Part shown: piece after piece, positions 1 to 10,754 of the stretch | Layout of the letters: each line of letters starts with the position of its first letter | How positions within the stretch are numbered: position 1 is the first letter of the stretch | Assembly (NCBI GenBank): GCA_030068075.1 | Contig: CM057823.1 | Location: 17,208,485 to 17,272,484 of the forward strand | Reading direction: 5' to 3' | Source of the DNA: Paguma larvata | Taxonomy: Eukaryota; Chordata; Mammalia; Carnivora; Viverridae | Length of the DNA: 64,000 nt | Notes under the pieces: generated by a model | Told to the model about the DNA's origin: nothing | Databases searched by the model: none | The model's input: the letters and a program-made list of their open reading frames with translations, nothing else | Translations under genes and position numbers: made by a program

Positions 1-1158
1 TCACTAACTCTGCATCCTTTTCCACCTATATACGGTTCTAGAACATTTACAAAAGGGCTGAACAGAAAGAAAAGTCAAAGAGAGATTATGTATTTGTAAA
101 TGTTTATTCTTTGCCATGTGTATGCATTCTGAATTTGTCTGCATTTGAAAAGAACTACGTGATTTTTTTTTGTCTTTTCTGTTTTGTGCCATCTGTACTT
201 TTCATTAAGAGGTGAGTGTAAAAAAACGGAACTATAACATACAACATATCTGTTTGGCTTTTAATATTTCAGGATGTTTTCAGTTCCATTATCTCTGGTT
301 ACTCTTACTGTATTTCTAAAGGATATGAGGGCAGTTATTGTTACGCCTGTTATTATTTCATTTAAACAGAAAAAATACATCAATAAAAGGAAACCAAAAA
401 AGTTTTACCCTCTAAGTAAGTGATGGAGATAATATCAAAGCCAAGGATTCTATTACAAGTGATCACCTGATTTTGTACTTGATATTCGAGAAGATATCAT
501 GCAGTCTTCATAAAGGAGAGAAGAGGTGAAGATTTTCCTGTTTTCTTCTTCCCAATTTTCTTTACTTATACTTATAAGGGAGAATTCCCATGATCCAACT
601 GTTGCATTTGAAGTAAGGGTAGCAACAGAGTACCCATCACCACGATCATACCTCTCAACTTCATCCCAGTATTTCTCAGAAAAGGCTGCAGTTTCTGGAT
701 AGTGTTTGTTAAGAAAACTTTTTCAGTCATGAAGGGTTAACACACACCTATTACTTCTTGTAGTCTCTTATGGCACCATTCTTTTAAAAATTTATCATCT
801 TTCAAACAAATTTTACATAACTGTTTTATAAACTCAAGAAACCTCTAATGAGGATATTCCTACTCCTTAGAAATATGCAATACTCAATCGAAGGCTAGAG
901 ATATCTATATGTAAACAAGTGATAATAAAGCAGCCAGTAAATGGAGTAGCTCATCAAAATGGAAGCAACTCTGTATTTTACATTCTCACAGAACTTTCTC
1001 TAGATTTTTGTCTGATTAAACAAAAATCTTTATTTTTAGTATATATTTAGGGAAAACTTCATTATGGTTCTGGGGGGAGCATGCAGTCAAAACAACTGAA
1101 ATAGAGCTTCTGACCCCTCCATTGCTTTCTGTGGAGGCGTCAGAAAATCGGGTTATCA
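1..1158. other. Unique AT-rich sequence
   Basis: I recognise no repeat here. The only item of note is an open frame on the minus strand at 453-722, listed separately. Several T- and A-runs are present but no microsatellite. Confidence 0.5.
453..722 (-). other. Possible coding remnant or terminal exon, unidentified
   Basis: On the minus strand, 89 sense codons run from just after an in-frame TGA (complement of 723-725) to a TAA (complement of 453-455). No ATG starts it; the first Met is near the end. The frame looks protein-like: about one residue in five is Asp or Glu, three Trp are present, and many codons start with G. Visible words include 'KYWDEVERYDRGDGYS' and 'TVGSWEFSLISISKENWEEE'. 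A possible 3' splice site, 'ACTATCCAG', lies at about 695-703, but its pyrimidine tract is weak. I do not recognise the protein. It could be the last exon of a minus-strand gene, a processed-pseudogene fragment, or chance, since frames of this length do occur by chance in 64 kb. If real, the CpG island at 6.4-7.1 kb is the nearest candidate promoter on the right side. Confidence 0.2.
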
Positions 1159-1359
1159 GGGCGCCTGGGTGGCCCAGTCAGTTAAGCATCCAATTTCAGC
1201 TCAGGTCATGGTCTCAGGGTCCATCAGTTCCAGCCCCACATCTGGCTTTCTGATGTCAGCACAGAGCCTGCTTCAGAGCCTCTGTTCCCTCTCTCTGCCT
1301 CTCCGCCACTTAGGTGCACTTTCTCGCTCTCTCAAAAATAAACAAATGTTAAAAAAAAA
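1159..1359 (+). mobile_element. Felid tRNA-derived SINE (SINEC_Fc type)
   Basis: The copy starts at 'GGGCGCCTGGGTGGCC', passes through a TCAGGTCATG motif and a CT-rich tract, and ends in 'CTCAAAAATAAACAAATG' plus an A9 tail. The B-box-like stretch reads 'CAGTTCCAGCCCC', so one Pol III box is damaged. No clear target-site duplication, so an older copy. Confidence 0.95.
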
Positions 1360-1627
1360 GAATATCCAGCTCTCTCCAATATTAGTTTTCCTCCTAAGAA
1401 CTCTAACACTGACTGACATATGTTACAGAATCGCTGCCAAGAGCCAGCTAATGAATTTTTTAAAAAGTCTTCTGAAAACTGTAAATTGGTACCTAAAAAT
1501 GATTAATCAACCCGGAGGCAGCATACGTCTTGGTTAGTGTCGTGGACTCCAAAGGCTGACTGAACGGTTTCACAACCACTCCTCTGATGTCTAGCTCTGT
1601 GACCTTGCATAAGATTTTCATTTTTAA

Positions 1628-1843
1628 GGGCGCCTGGGTGGCTCAGTTGGTTAAGAGTCCAACTCTTGGTCTCGGCTCAGATCATGATCTCACCGTTCAT
1701 GAGTTCGAGCCCCACATCTGGCTCTGCACTGACAGTGTGAAGACTGCTTGGGATTCTCTCTCACTCTCTCTCTCCCTCTTTCTCAGCCTCTCCCCAGCTC
1801 ACTTACTCTCTCTCAAAATAAACATTAATATATATATATATAT
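1628..1843 (+). mobile_element. Felid SINE with (TA)n tail
   Basis: Full-length copy with an intact B-box-like 'GAGTTCGAGCCCC'. The usual A-rich tail has become a (TA)8 run at about 1829-1843, a common decay product of SINE tails. Target-site duplication not clear. Confidence 0.95.
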
Positions 1844-1915
1844 GTTATTTTTCTGTACGTCAGTGGGGATAACAATACTCAGCTTTCATACTGTAGTTTG
1901 ATTCAATAAATTAAT

Positions 1916-2092
1916 TTTTTTAAGTTTATTTATTTTGAGAGAGAGTAGGGGAGGGGCAGAGAGGATCTGAAGCAAGCCCTGTCCTGTCAGCACAGAGCCT
2001 GACTCGGGGCTCAAACTCGCGAACCAAGAGATCATGACCTGAGCTGAAATCAAGAGTCAGATGCTTAACTAACTGAGCCACCCAGGTGCCTC
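1916..2092 (-). mobile_element. Felid SINE, minus strand
   Basis: Read on the plus strand it begins with the complemented tail (T-run, 'AAGTTTATTTATTTTGAGAG') and ends with the complemented head 'GAGCCACCCAGGTGCCT'. 'AATTAAT' on both sides (about 1909-1915 and 2097-2103) may be a short target duplication. The GA-rich tract is short. Confidence 0.93.
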
Positions 2093-2131
2093 TGTGAATT
2101 AATATTTTAAAATTATTTAGAATAAAATTTT

Positions 2132-2359
2132 GGGGGCGCCTGGGTGGCTCAGTTGGTTAAGCGTCTGACTTCGGCTCAGGTCATAATCTCGCAGTTCATG
2201 AGTTCAAGCCCCGCGTAGGGCTCTGTGCTCACAGCACGGAGCCTGGAGCCTGCTTCTGACTCCGTGTCTGCCTCTCTCTCTGTCTCTGCTCCTCCCCCGC
2301 TTGTGCTCTGCCTCTCTCTCCCTTAAAAACAAATTAAAACATTAAATTTTTTTTAAAAA
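2132..2359 (+). mobile_element. Felid SINE with clear target-site duplication
   Basis: Near-consensus head with few changes. Flanked by 'AGAATAAAATTTT' (2119-2131) and 'AGAATAAAAATTTT' (2360-2373), which differ by one A. The clear duplication indicates a fairly recent L1-mediated insertion. Confidence 0.97.
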
Positions 2360-2373
2360 AGAATAAAAATTTT

Positions 2374-4018
2374 GTTGGCAACATTCAGTAATGCTGGTAA
2401 TATTTGTTCATCAAATAAATAAAATGAACATATACCAGATGTCATTTTTGTATATATTGTTCTTTGTACTCATCTCAGGAACACACAAATAGAACTAGAA
2501 AAATAATAAGTTAAAATATGGACTCTGTTTGAACAATTAAGTTCGACGAGTATTGATATTACCCCATGGTAATTTTTAATAGTAGCAATGTCTATAATTT
2601 ATTATACATCTACAGGTAATCTTCCTACTCTTCACAAATTTTACTGCTTAGACCCACCCATAACTGCTTAGACCCACCCATAATCCTTCACATACAGCTT
2701 ATTTTCCCATTTTAAAAGTGTAGAAACTAACACCAGTACAGGGTAGAGGTAGGATTAGCTGCTAACTATCTGGGCTCCTTTGGGTAAATTGTTTATTGCT
2801 TGAAACTGAATGGACTACACAGTAACTTGAAGTGCATGCTAGCTTACGACTTTTTGTGTAGGGTTGGGATTATTGTCTATGGGACCAGGCTGTCAGACGC
2901 TCAAGGAGCAGAACTTCAGATGATGATAATAACCCAACTGAAAGGTGCTTTGGTAAGATTTGAAAGTGGCACTTAATGATGCCTGGATCACATGCCAGTA
3001 AATCTGTCACTCCAGACGTCAGTGTCTACTTTAAAAGCAAAGCTGGACAACCTTGTCCAGATGTGCTGCTTTTACCAAGAAGTTCTGAAGCACTTCCAAA
3101 CTCTAAAGAATAAATATTAGGTCGAGGTAAGATAATGAATAAACTGGAATCGACTAAACACACCTCCGGTTTTTAAAAAATAACTTGGAAAAAAGCAATA
3201 GAAAGCCTTCTACTCTGAGGATCAGGCCGAAGACACTCTTAAGGAGAAGCAGACAAAGACACTGGATTAAGAGGATATCTCCTAAAAAAGCAACTCCAAC
3301 CAGTCACTGGTATGCTCAAAGTTTAGGCAACAGTGGCCACAATTTGCTTCCAGAGGAATTTCACTAGTCCCTGACATCGTTTTAGGGACATCAAGTTTGC
3401 AACAATCAACAAATTGAACAACCGCTATAATGGTAACTTTGTGTTTCTCTTTCATACATTTTGTTACAATTTAAGAAAAGATTACTTTCTGTCCGGGTCC
3501 AAATATTTTCAACCAACGAAAGGCCTTCAGAAATGTAAAGAACAGGCTGAACAATAGAAACCCTACATTAAAAAATGAAACTGAAAATGCCAATTTACAT
3601 CATTTTTACATACCGAGAAATAGTAACCCATGAAAACACACTCGATGCAATACTATTCTATAATGAAATGGTTCTGGTGGTTTCAGAGAGTTCAAATCAC
3701 CTGTCATTTATCTGAATAGCCTTGATTTTATTTTCCTTACCACCACAATACTGATGGAACTTGAAGCCATGCCAAATGGTGTTCAAACCTGCTTTGGCTG
3801 CTTTATTTCAAATATCCCTTGGTCAGCCTCAGACCTTAGGGAACCAGCTGAGTAAGAGATGAAGCAGCAGCAGCTAGAGAAATACCACAAAAAGCATGAA
3901 AAGACTGCTTATAGCTAACTATCCTTTGTAATGAGATTGTTACCGGGCTAGCCAATTAGTCTTGTGCACACCATTTCTTAAAAAATATATCTGCTATAGA
4001 AAGATTAAAGACAGGCTT
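2374..4018. other. Unique sequence, possible weak MIR remnant
   Basis: Mostly unassigned. About 2690-2790 has a faint resemblance to a minus-strand MIR ('CCCATTTTAAAAGTG...GAAACT'), too weak to call. A 20-bp tandem duplication at 2643-2682 is listed separately. A minus-strand ATG frame of 57 codons near 3.28-3.46 kb is within chance expectation. Confidence 0.4.
2643..2682. repeat. Perfect 20-bp tandem duplication
   Basis: Two identical adjacent copies of 'ACTGCTTAGACCCACCCATA' (2643-2662 and 2663-2682). Perfect identity in non-repetitive surroundings points to a recent slippage or microduplication event. Confidence 0.97.
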
Positions 4019-4229
4019 GGGGCACCCAGTGGCTCAGTCAGTTAAGCATCTCACCCTCAATTTCAGCTCAGGTCATGATCTCCCAGTTCATGGGTTTGAA
4101 CCCCACATCGGGCTCTGCACTGATTCTCTCTCCCTCTCTCTCTGCCTCTCCTCTGGTTGCCTGTGCACACACTCTCTCACTCTCAAAAAATAAATTAATT
4201 AATTTTTTAAAATTAAAAAATAAATAAAG
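4019..4229 (+). mobile_element. Felid SINE, partly shortened
   Basis: Head 'GGGGCACCCAGTGGCTCAG' lacks part of the usual 'CTGGGTGG'. The segment between the 'GGGCTCTG' motif and the CT tract is shorter than in full copies, lacking the 'GAGCCTGGAGCCTGCTTC' part. Tail is 'TAAATTAATTAATTTTTTAAAATT' in form, i.e. mixed A/T. No convincing flanking repeat. Confidence 0.93.
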
Positions 4230-4559
4230 ATGGTCTTCAAGGAACAATGCTTTCAATTTTAAAATATAACTTATTCCATCAATTGTTCTCAGAACAAAGA
4301 TTATTGCCTGCTAAATTAATATTTGAGAAACTGATTCAAGTGGATATATGTTATCTAATTCTAAATGATATTCCCTGATTCTCAAAATAAGATCCCTGCA
4401 CCCTCATCTTCAGAATCATGGATAGAAAAATACACATGGAATAGTTAAAATACTTCACTAGACACTAGGAACATGAAACAATGTAAGATACCATCCTCAT
4501 CTTTTAAGGCATAGAGTATTTCGCATATATTTTAAGACAAAATAACAATTCAAGGCAAC

Positions 4560-4590
<31 letters not shown>

Positions 4591-6420
4591 ATATATATAT
4601 ATTAAATGTGTGGAACAAGAAACAAAGGTACCCTAAGAGGGCACAAATTAAAGAGCTAACTGCCAAGATCCCGGAGGGTGGGGGTCAAGAGAGATTCTTG
4701 GAAGAAGCTGTTTTACACAGACTTCCATATTCTAAACTCGACCACAGAGGGAGAGCTGAAATTTACATCGATTTCTAATACTGAGTTAATTTTACAATTT
4801 CAAGTTAGACTTATACACGTTGTTATATTTTTGTCTTTCAAGTGGATCTGAAGCCTTTAAAAATGAAATAATGTATCTTTTTCTGAACTGAATTTTAAAA
4901 TTTGTATGTGCTTGAAAGGTCATTTTCTGGCAGAAAATTATAAACTCAAGTAAAACTACTCTGTGACTTCAGGGCAGTGGTTTGGGCAAAGTCGGCTTGC
5001 ACAGGCAACACAGCACTGACTCCCAGAACAATCTGACTATTCAAGATACTCTCTAACGCTACCTTGATTTGATGGAATGATTGCTATTATCTACTGTGAT
5101 ATTTCTAACAGAAAACTTAAAATTTCCCAACTCAGTATATTTTTAGTAAAAATGTATATATTTCGCTTCCTTAATTTTCAGAGAAAAAGAGATGAATTTT
5201 TCTGGATGTGTGCCCAGAAGCAGAGAGATAACAGAACTGGATGTGTGGAGGCAGAATATAAATATGGTCACAGTTAAAAAGACTAAAATTATCCCCATAG
5301 TATTTGCTCTTCATAAGGAATTTTTCTACAGCTACAATCTAGCAGGTTGTCAGCCGAGTGAAAGAAGTTAATTCCTCTAGGATATTGTGTAAAATCCCCA
5401 GGAGGTCATTTATTAATTGTGCTCTATCTGTTTGATGTATTAAAAAAATACTTCAAGACTCCTCTCTACTTCCCTGTATGTGAGATAGAATTCAAAGGCA
5501 ATGTACAATTTTATATCCAATGGAAACTGTTGTAAATGATGTCACCAGAACAAGTGTTGCTGGTGAAGCAAAAGTGCAGTCTCCGTCAGAAGCTTGCAGG
5601 CTATTGTAGGTTTGTTTATGTTTTTGTTTTTGTTTTTCATTCGTTTTTTCAAATTTTATTTTGTAATCCTCAATACAGCTAGTGATAGTGCGACAAGGAA
5701 ATCTAAAAATGAAATGAGAGACTTCAGTATGGGGAACCACTCTGAAGTCCAGAGCTGATAGGACAATGTTTTAAGCTGAAGACACTGGAGATTCAACAGC
5801 TGCAGAAAGTCTTTCAGAGCTTCCCTTGTCTGAACAGAAGCAGCTACTTCTAGAAAATGCAGCTGCCACGAATTACTTCTAGGAGACAGACCAAGAGTAA
5901 ACCTATCAGAAATCTGGGGAGAGAGGGGGTGGAGACCAGTTGCACCTACATAAACAAACATTACCGCAAAGTTTATCTCCCATTGTTCTCCTAAAACCCC
6001 ATTATGTTTCCTAAAGAAACTTATTTTTTCTTCTTCAAACAGAAGCGTTTTCTCCCCTCCTCCTACTAAGTGACAGGACCTTTAATTATAACCATTTAGC
6101 CCACTAGCCGCGCCTTTTATTAGCTCCCTGGTGCACCTGACATATATACTTTTTTTCTCTCTTATTAAACTGTCTTCTCTCATTTATTTATTTATTCATT
6201 CTATTACGTCCTCCCTCAGGTTAATTCGCAGACCCACACCCACCAACCTAAGAGGGTGGAGGAAAGGTATCTCCTCCCAGACAATAGAAATGGAGGCATC
6301 GAAATAGCATTTCAAATATCAGACATAACCAAGTTAACTCACAAATCAGGGCCCGCGAAATGATGGCCTTTCCAGTGGCCTGGCTCACGTCTCAAATCAG
6401 ACCCCAAGCCAGCTGCCCTC
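4230..6420. other. Unique sequence left of the CpG island
   Basis: No interspersed repeat recognised. Contains an (AT)n tract at 4559-4604 and a short T-rich stretch with TTTTTG words at 5611-5638. From about 6340 the CpG frequency starts to rise. No convincing exon seen. Confidence 0.4.
4559..4604. repeat. (AT)n microsatellite, interrupted
   Basis: Alternating AT for about 45 bases with a G interruption ('TATGTATA') and a TT interruption. Likely unstable in length. Confidence 0.9.
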
Positions 6421-6425
6421 GGAAA

Positions 6426-6431
6426 CACGTG
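6426..6431. promoter_or_regulatory. CACGTG E-box
   Basis: Palindromic CACGTG inside 'ACACGTGT' near the left edge of the CpG island. This core is bound by bHLH-ZIP factors such as USF and MYC/MAX. Occupancy is unknown. Confidence 0.4.
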
Positions 6432-6470
6432 TCAGGAGATAACACATCAATCACCGTCCTCCAACTCAAC

Positions 6471-6480
6471 GCTCGCGAGA
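6471..6480. promoter_or_regulatory. TCTCGCGAGA-type element (9 of 10)
   Basis: 'GCTCGCGAGA' matches the CpG-island element TCTCGCGAGA at 9 of 10 positions and keeps the full CTCGCGAG palindrome. This element is known as a methylation-sensitive activator site (BANP; also discussed for ZBTB33/KAISO). Its presence in the CpG island supports promoter function. Confidence 0.5.
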
Positions 6481-6487
6481 TTACCTG
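6481..6487 (-). promoter_or_regulatory. Donor-like splice site on the minus strand
   Basis: On the minus strand the sequence reads CAG|GTAATC with the boundary between 6485 and 6484. It resembles the consensus CAG|GTRAGT but lacks the +5 G. If transcription runs leftward from the island, this could end a first exon. Weak evidence on its own. Confidence 0.2.
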
Positions 6488-6893
6488 ACGCTAGCCCGCC
6501 CGGCCGCAAGTGGGTGCTGTAAGGAAATCCCTGACCTGTGTGTCCTGTTTCCGCTTTGCCTCTTCAAAACGCCCTAGAAACCCCATGCTTGCCCCCAAAT
6601 CCTGGGGACTAGCGCGCCACACGGCGTGGAAGGTGCCGTACCCACCCCCCACGGCTTCTCCAGGGGCTGTTTTCCCCGGAGTAAAGGAACATGAAACTCG
6701 TTACTAACTTGCTTTAGTTTCGTCAGCTGGCAGTGCTGGCGACAAGACGGCACTGGAAGACGCTGTGGAAGACTCAGGAAGGGCCGCCCCCCCAGAGCAG
6801 GCGAAAGTACCCGGAGCCGTTCGGGTTCTCGGCCTCTCCCGGAGGGCTTGCGGCTTGTTTTGCCTTCTGAGTTCTCGGAGTTTCTCCTACTCC

Positions 6894-6905
6894 TTCCGGG
6901 CGGAA
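6894..6905. promoter_or_regulatory. Inverted ETS-like pair TTCCGGGCGGAA
   Basis: Two GGAA cores face each other across four bases (TTCC-GGGC-GGAA), the left one as CCGGAA-type on the minus strand. ETS and GABP sites of this kind are typical of CpG-island promoters. Confidence 0.35.
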
Positions 6906-7309
6906 ACCTGGAGTGGGAGAGACTCAGGTGTCTCCAGCGAGGCCTAATGGGCCCGAACACATGTGTTTGTGGCCTGTGTCATCAGCAAGGTGGCATCTCA
7001 GGGAGGGCCCGAGGGTCCCGGGAACTGTTCCCCGGGCGGCCAGAAACAGCAAGTCTGGTGGAATTAGGAGGATAATTCCTATGTGGGGAAATTGTAGACA
7101 AGCTTCGATCTAAGGAAACAGGATGGCAGTATTAGGGGACTCAGAAGCCTTTAGGTGAATCCACAGCATAAACCACTGGGGGCCTTGGGGAAATGAATTC
7201 AGACAAGAAATTACATCAAAATCTAAGGAGGCACAAGTCAGGCTTTTAAAAGTCACCAGGACATCTGCTACTGTGAAGGAACTCTTGTGAAAAGAATAAA
7301 TGAAATAAT

Positions 7310-7569
7310 GAATGAATGTAGGAAAAATAAAATAAAAACAGAGAGGGGGCAAACCATAAGGGACTCTTAAATACAGAGAACAAACTAAGGGTTGCTGGAG
7401 GGAAGGGAGAGGTGGGCTAAATGGGTGATGGGAATTAAGGAAGGCTCTTATTAAAATGAGCACAGGGTGTTGTATGTAAGTGATGAATCACAGGTTCAGT
7501 TCCTGAAACCAATACTACACTGTATGCTAACTAACTTGAATTTAAATGAATTGCAAAAAAAAAAAAAAA
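7310..7569 (+). mobile_element. Carnivore L1 3' end with poly(A)
   Basis: Matches the 3' UTR of carnivore L1: the 'AACCATAAGGGACTCTTAA' motif, 'GGGTTGCTGGAGGG', 'GTGATGAATCAC', and the terminal 'ACTAACTTGAATTTAAATGA' followed by an A-run at 7554-7569. Strongly 5'-truncated and relatively young, since the 3' end and tail are well kept. No ORF remains. A SINE begins 8 bases after its tail. Confidence 0.9.
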
Positions 7570-7577
7570 GTGGGGAG

Positions 7578-7709
7578 GGGGGCTGCCTGGATGGCTCAGT
7601 TCCTTAAGCATCTGATTCTTGATCATTTCTCTGGTTATGATCTCGCGATTCCTGAATCGAAGCCCCACATTGGGCTCTGTGTTGGAGGCCTGGAGCCTAC
7701 TTAGGTGTC

Positions 7710-7742
<33 letters not shown>

Positions 7743-7797
7743 CCTCCCCCCCCACCCTCCCTCACTCTTATGCACCCTTTCTCTCAGAAATAGTGCT
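7578..7797 (+). mobile_element. Felid SINE next to an L1 tail
   Basis: Head is altered ('GGGGGCTGCCTGGATGGCTCAG') and the CT tract is long and pure (about 7710-7745). The A-rich tail is reduced to 'CTCAGAAATA'. It may have inserted into or beside the L1 poly(A), a common SINE target. Confidence 0.9.
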
Positions 7798-10167
7798 AAT
7801 GAGAATCTTAGACGCCAAAGCGGCTGGATTGCTGGGCACAGAAGGACAGTGGAACACTGTTAGAGCAGTCGCCACTGTCATTTGATAGATATAAAGGGTG
7901 GTAGAAAATATTAATTTAGCTTAATGAAAAGCTGATAAAATAAAGGAAATTTTCAACATTTCATGTTTGTGGGGCTGCTTCTGGGCTCCTAGGGAAGCTA
8001 TAGTTAGCATTTACCAAGGTCAAAATTACTCAACAAAGCCTCAGAGCATGGGTTCTATTTCTGTCCTGAGCACACGTTTGTACAAGTGGGCTGTTAAAAT
8101 AAATAAATAAACCCAAAGGAGCATTCCAAACATAAAGATAAGAAAAAGAAAAAAAAAAAAAAGAGAGAAAGAAAACCCTCCCTGGTTCCCGTAAGATTAA
8201 AGTCATAGGGCCTTGCACATATTAAAAACGTAAGATGAAGTCTGTAACTTTCTGAAGTGTCCTTCATCATCATGATGATTTGTAACTCTTTATGTTAAAA
8301 CAAAACCAAACTAAACTAAACTTATATAGCCCTGCACCAAATGTTCCTTTCCTGGAGCCTCTGTGAAGACTGTGTACCCTTGGCAACAGTCCTAACTGGG
8401 GCTCAAATAAAACTGGTTTCTTTTTTTAAAAGGTTTTTTCATTTTGTGTTGACAAACCAAAAATCTATCATGAGTTCCATATATTTTGGTATTCTTTAGG
8501 GAAGATAATTCAACTAACAAAGACTAGGTCCAAATTCAAACAAACAAACAAAAAAAATCTAACTTATATGAAACAAAGATTTATCTATATAATTCTAGAT
8601 TCTTTATTTCTTTTTTTCTAGATTCTTTAAAGAAGGAAACAATGGTCAGAGTGGGGATATGTTTGTTAGGGACAACATTTAGCATTTATTTTTTTATATA
8701 AGTAAACTTCAGAAAGAATAATCAAATGAATAAGTTTCTCAAATCTTTTTCAACATAGTAAATTGAATTTGAAGCTAAAAATCCTAATATGTTAAAACCT
8801 TAATTTGTTAAAGATTTGTTATTGTTATTATTGTATTATATTTATTTCAAGTATACTCTCTTACCACTTTAGGAATTTGAGATATTTTATCTTTGCTGCA
8901 GTTAAATCTATAATTTTATTTTCTTATTTAGTACATATGTATACTAATACAGTATTAACATGGTCTTTAATTAACAGTAGGAAAGACAAAATTCTCTCTT
9001 GACATAACATTAATCTAATTCACATGACATTTCTTTTTGTTATAATTTCTTAACATCAGTAATTTACTGCACTCTTGGCATGAGAATTCCAGCTTTTAAA
9101 AAAAAGAGAGAAAATTGCATGTTAAGAGTTTGTCCTTTACTTTCATGTACCAGGAATCAAAATGTTTTAAGACCTGACCCAGAAGATAGAGCAATTTATA
9201 AAAAGATACTTCTCAAAGGTTAACTCTTTCTTCTCAAGAAAATGCACGCCTATAAATAGATGGACAGAAATGGCTGAGCATGACGGCCTCCTTAAGATTG
9301 CTTGAAAAGGCAAGAAAGTCTCTAAAGAGCCCTGCTGTTCCTGGTGTAAGTGGCAACATTCCTGGTCGAGGACCCACAAAGTCCCCACTTTTCAGGGTTG
9401 GGTGTGGCTTCACTTTTCCACTGCTGTCTCAGATGGACAGAAAAAGCACAAGCAGTACCAGGGTCCTTGATTCCTGTGAGCACTAGAGGAGGGGCAGGAG
9501 AGGCAATGCCAGTGGATACCTTAGGACACAAGGGAAAAAAAGGAAAAAGGGACGCATACTTCCTTTGGACGGGATAATTACAACAGAGCAGAGATGGCTT
9601 TTTTAACAGTGTTGAACAGCAAGGAGACAATTTGCAAGTAGTAGCTGAAGTGCAGATTATCTCGGTGGGTCTAAAGTTAATTCTATGAAATATGTAGATG
9701 AATTCCCAAAAGGGAAAATACAAACCGTGATTGATGTATGAGGCAATCACTATGAAGAACACTGGTCATTAAATTCAAACTATGATTTCAATGAAAACAT
9801 TTCATATTTCAGCAACATAGATATTGAATTTTAACAGCATTTCCATGCTCGTTTACTAATTGATAAGTCAAATTTCAGCCAATTCTATAGAAAATAAGTA
9901 AAGAATAATAAATGGTTATAAGAAAGGATTTAGTTATCATGTTTCACTTACAAAAATTATACCTAATCCAGGTTTTTAAAATAAACTATATTGATAAGGT
10001 AAATATATATATATAGAACCATTAACATTAAAAACTTATTCTTTGACATTGCTAAATTTCTGGAGGAGTTCAGTAAGCACCATCCCTATGAAAACTTAAT
10101 GGAACATACACATTTATCATCGAAGTATCTCATATGCACTGATTTTCTTTGGAAGGGGTGCCTGGGG
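7798..10167. other. Unique AT-rich sequence
   Basis: No interspersed repeat recognised. Short runs only: (AAAT)n near 8097-8112, a purine-rich stretch at 8138-8175, (CAAA)n near 8539-8552, and a repeated 'TTCTAGATTCTTTA' at about 8592-8630. The minus-strand frame of 146 codons at 9322-9762 has no recognisable motif and I treat it as chance. Confidence 0.4.
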
Positions 10168-10289
10168 GGTTCCCAGCTTTATTGAGGTATAATTGACAAG
10201 TAAAGTTGTATATGTATAAGATATTCAATGTGATATTTTGATATATGTGTACATTATGAAAATGATTGTCACAGTAAAGCTAATTACCT
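10168..10289 (-). mobile_element. L1M 3' terminus, minus strand
   Basis: Plus-strand text 'CCCAGCTTTATTGAGGTATA' is the complement of the typical L1MA/L1MB end ('...TATACCTCAATAAAGCTGG'). It continues into the 'TGATATTTTGATATATGTGT' and 'TTATGAAAATGATTGTCAC' motifs of the same 3' UTR. Old and truncated. Confidence 0.8.
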
Positions 10290-10358
10290 TTTTTTTTTTT
10301 AATTTGAGTACAGTTAACACACACTACAACATTAGTTTCAGGTGTACAACTTATTTCT
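10290..10358 (-). mobile_element. Second L1 3'-end scrap, split by a SINE
   Basis: A T-run followed by 'TTTGAGTACAGTTAACACAC' and 'TAGTTTCAGGTGTACAAC' matches the complemented 3' end of another L1 subfamily. A SINE interrupts it; the target duplication lies within this scrap. Confidence 0.65.
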
Positions 10359-10556
10359 TTTTTTTTAATGTTTATTTTTATTTTTGAGAGAGAGAGCAGG
10401 AGAGTGGCAGAGAGAGAGGGAGACAGAGGATCTGAAGCAGGCTCCACACTGTTAGCACAGAGCCCAATGCGGGGCTCAGACTCATGAACCATGAGATCAT
10501 GACCTGAGCCAAACTCAAGAGTCAGACACTCAACTGACTAAGCACCCAGGTGCCCC
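10359..10556 (-). mobile_element. Felid SINE, minus strand
   Basis: Flanked by 'TACAACTTATTTCT' (10345-10358) and 'TACAACTTAGTTCT' (10557-10570), 13 of 14 identical. It inserted into the L1 scrap at left, so is younger than it. The B-box-like part is damaged. Confidence 0.96.
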
Positions 10557-10754
10557 TACAACTTAGTTCTTATTTCTAAACAAATGTTGGAATGATGTGT
10601 ATTTTGCTGTCCTGGTTTGTAAGGACTGCTTGGTGAACTCAGTTGATGTGTTAATTTTGAGAGAAATGAGCATCAAAGGGATTTCCTTAAAGTTCCAGAA
10701 TGTCACAGTCCAATGAACACACTATATGGATAGTCTCTCAGCATCCACTACATT

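Larger units (their letters stand above)
6421..7080. promoter_or_regulatory. CpG island, probable promoter
   Basis: By hand count this 660-bp stretch has about 39 CpG dinucleotides and about 59% G+C. That gives an observed/expected CpG ratio near 0.68, against almost no CpG in the flanks. This meets the usual CpG-island criteria. No TATA box is obvious. Promoter-type motifs are present (E-box, CTCGCGAG element, paired ETS-like cores; see separate entries). Direction cannot be told from sequence alone: a CAG|GTAATC donor-like site lies on the minus strand at 6481-6487, and frames on both strands are open but unrecognised. It may be the start of a gene or lncRNA whose exons are elsewhere or outside the window. 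Confidence 0.75.

Noticed and set aside
6574..6960. 128-codon minus-strand frame in the CpG island
   Set aside because: Stops are rare in GC-rich DNA. Composition is Arg/Pro/Ser-rich, as expected from CpG-island sequence; no known motif.
7110..7463. 117-codon minus-strand frame
   Set aside because: It is largely antisense to the L1 3' end at 7310-7569.
9322..9762. Long minus-strand frame (146 codons)
   Set aside because: No recognisable domain, low-complexity hydrophobic start, overlapping frames on the other strand, and no promoter or splice context. Consistent with chance.
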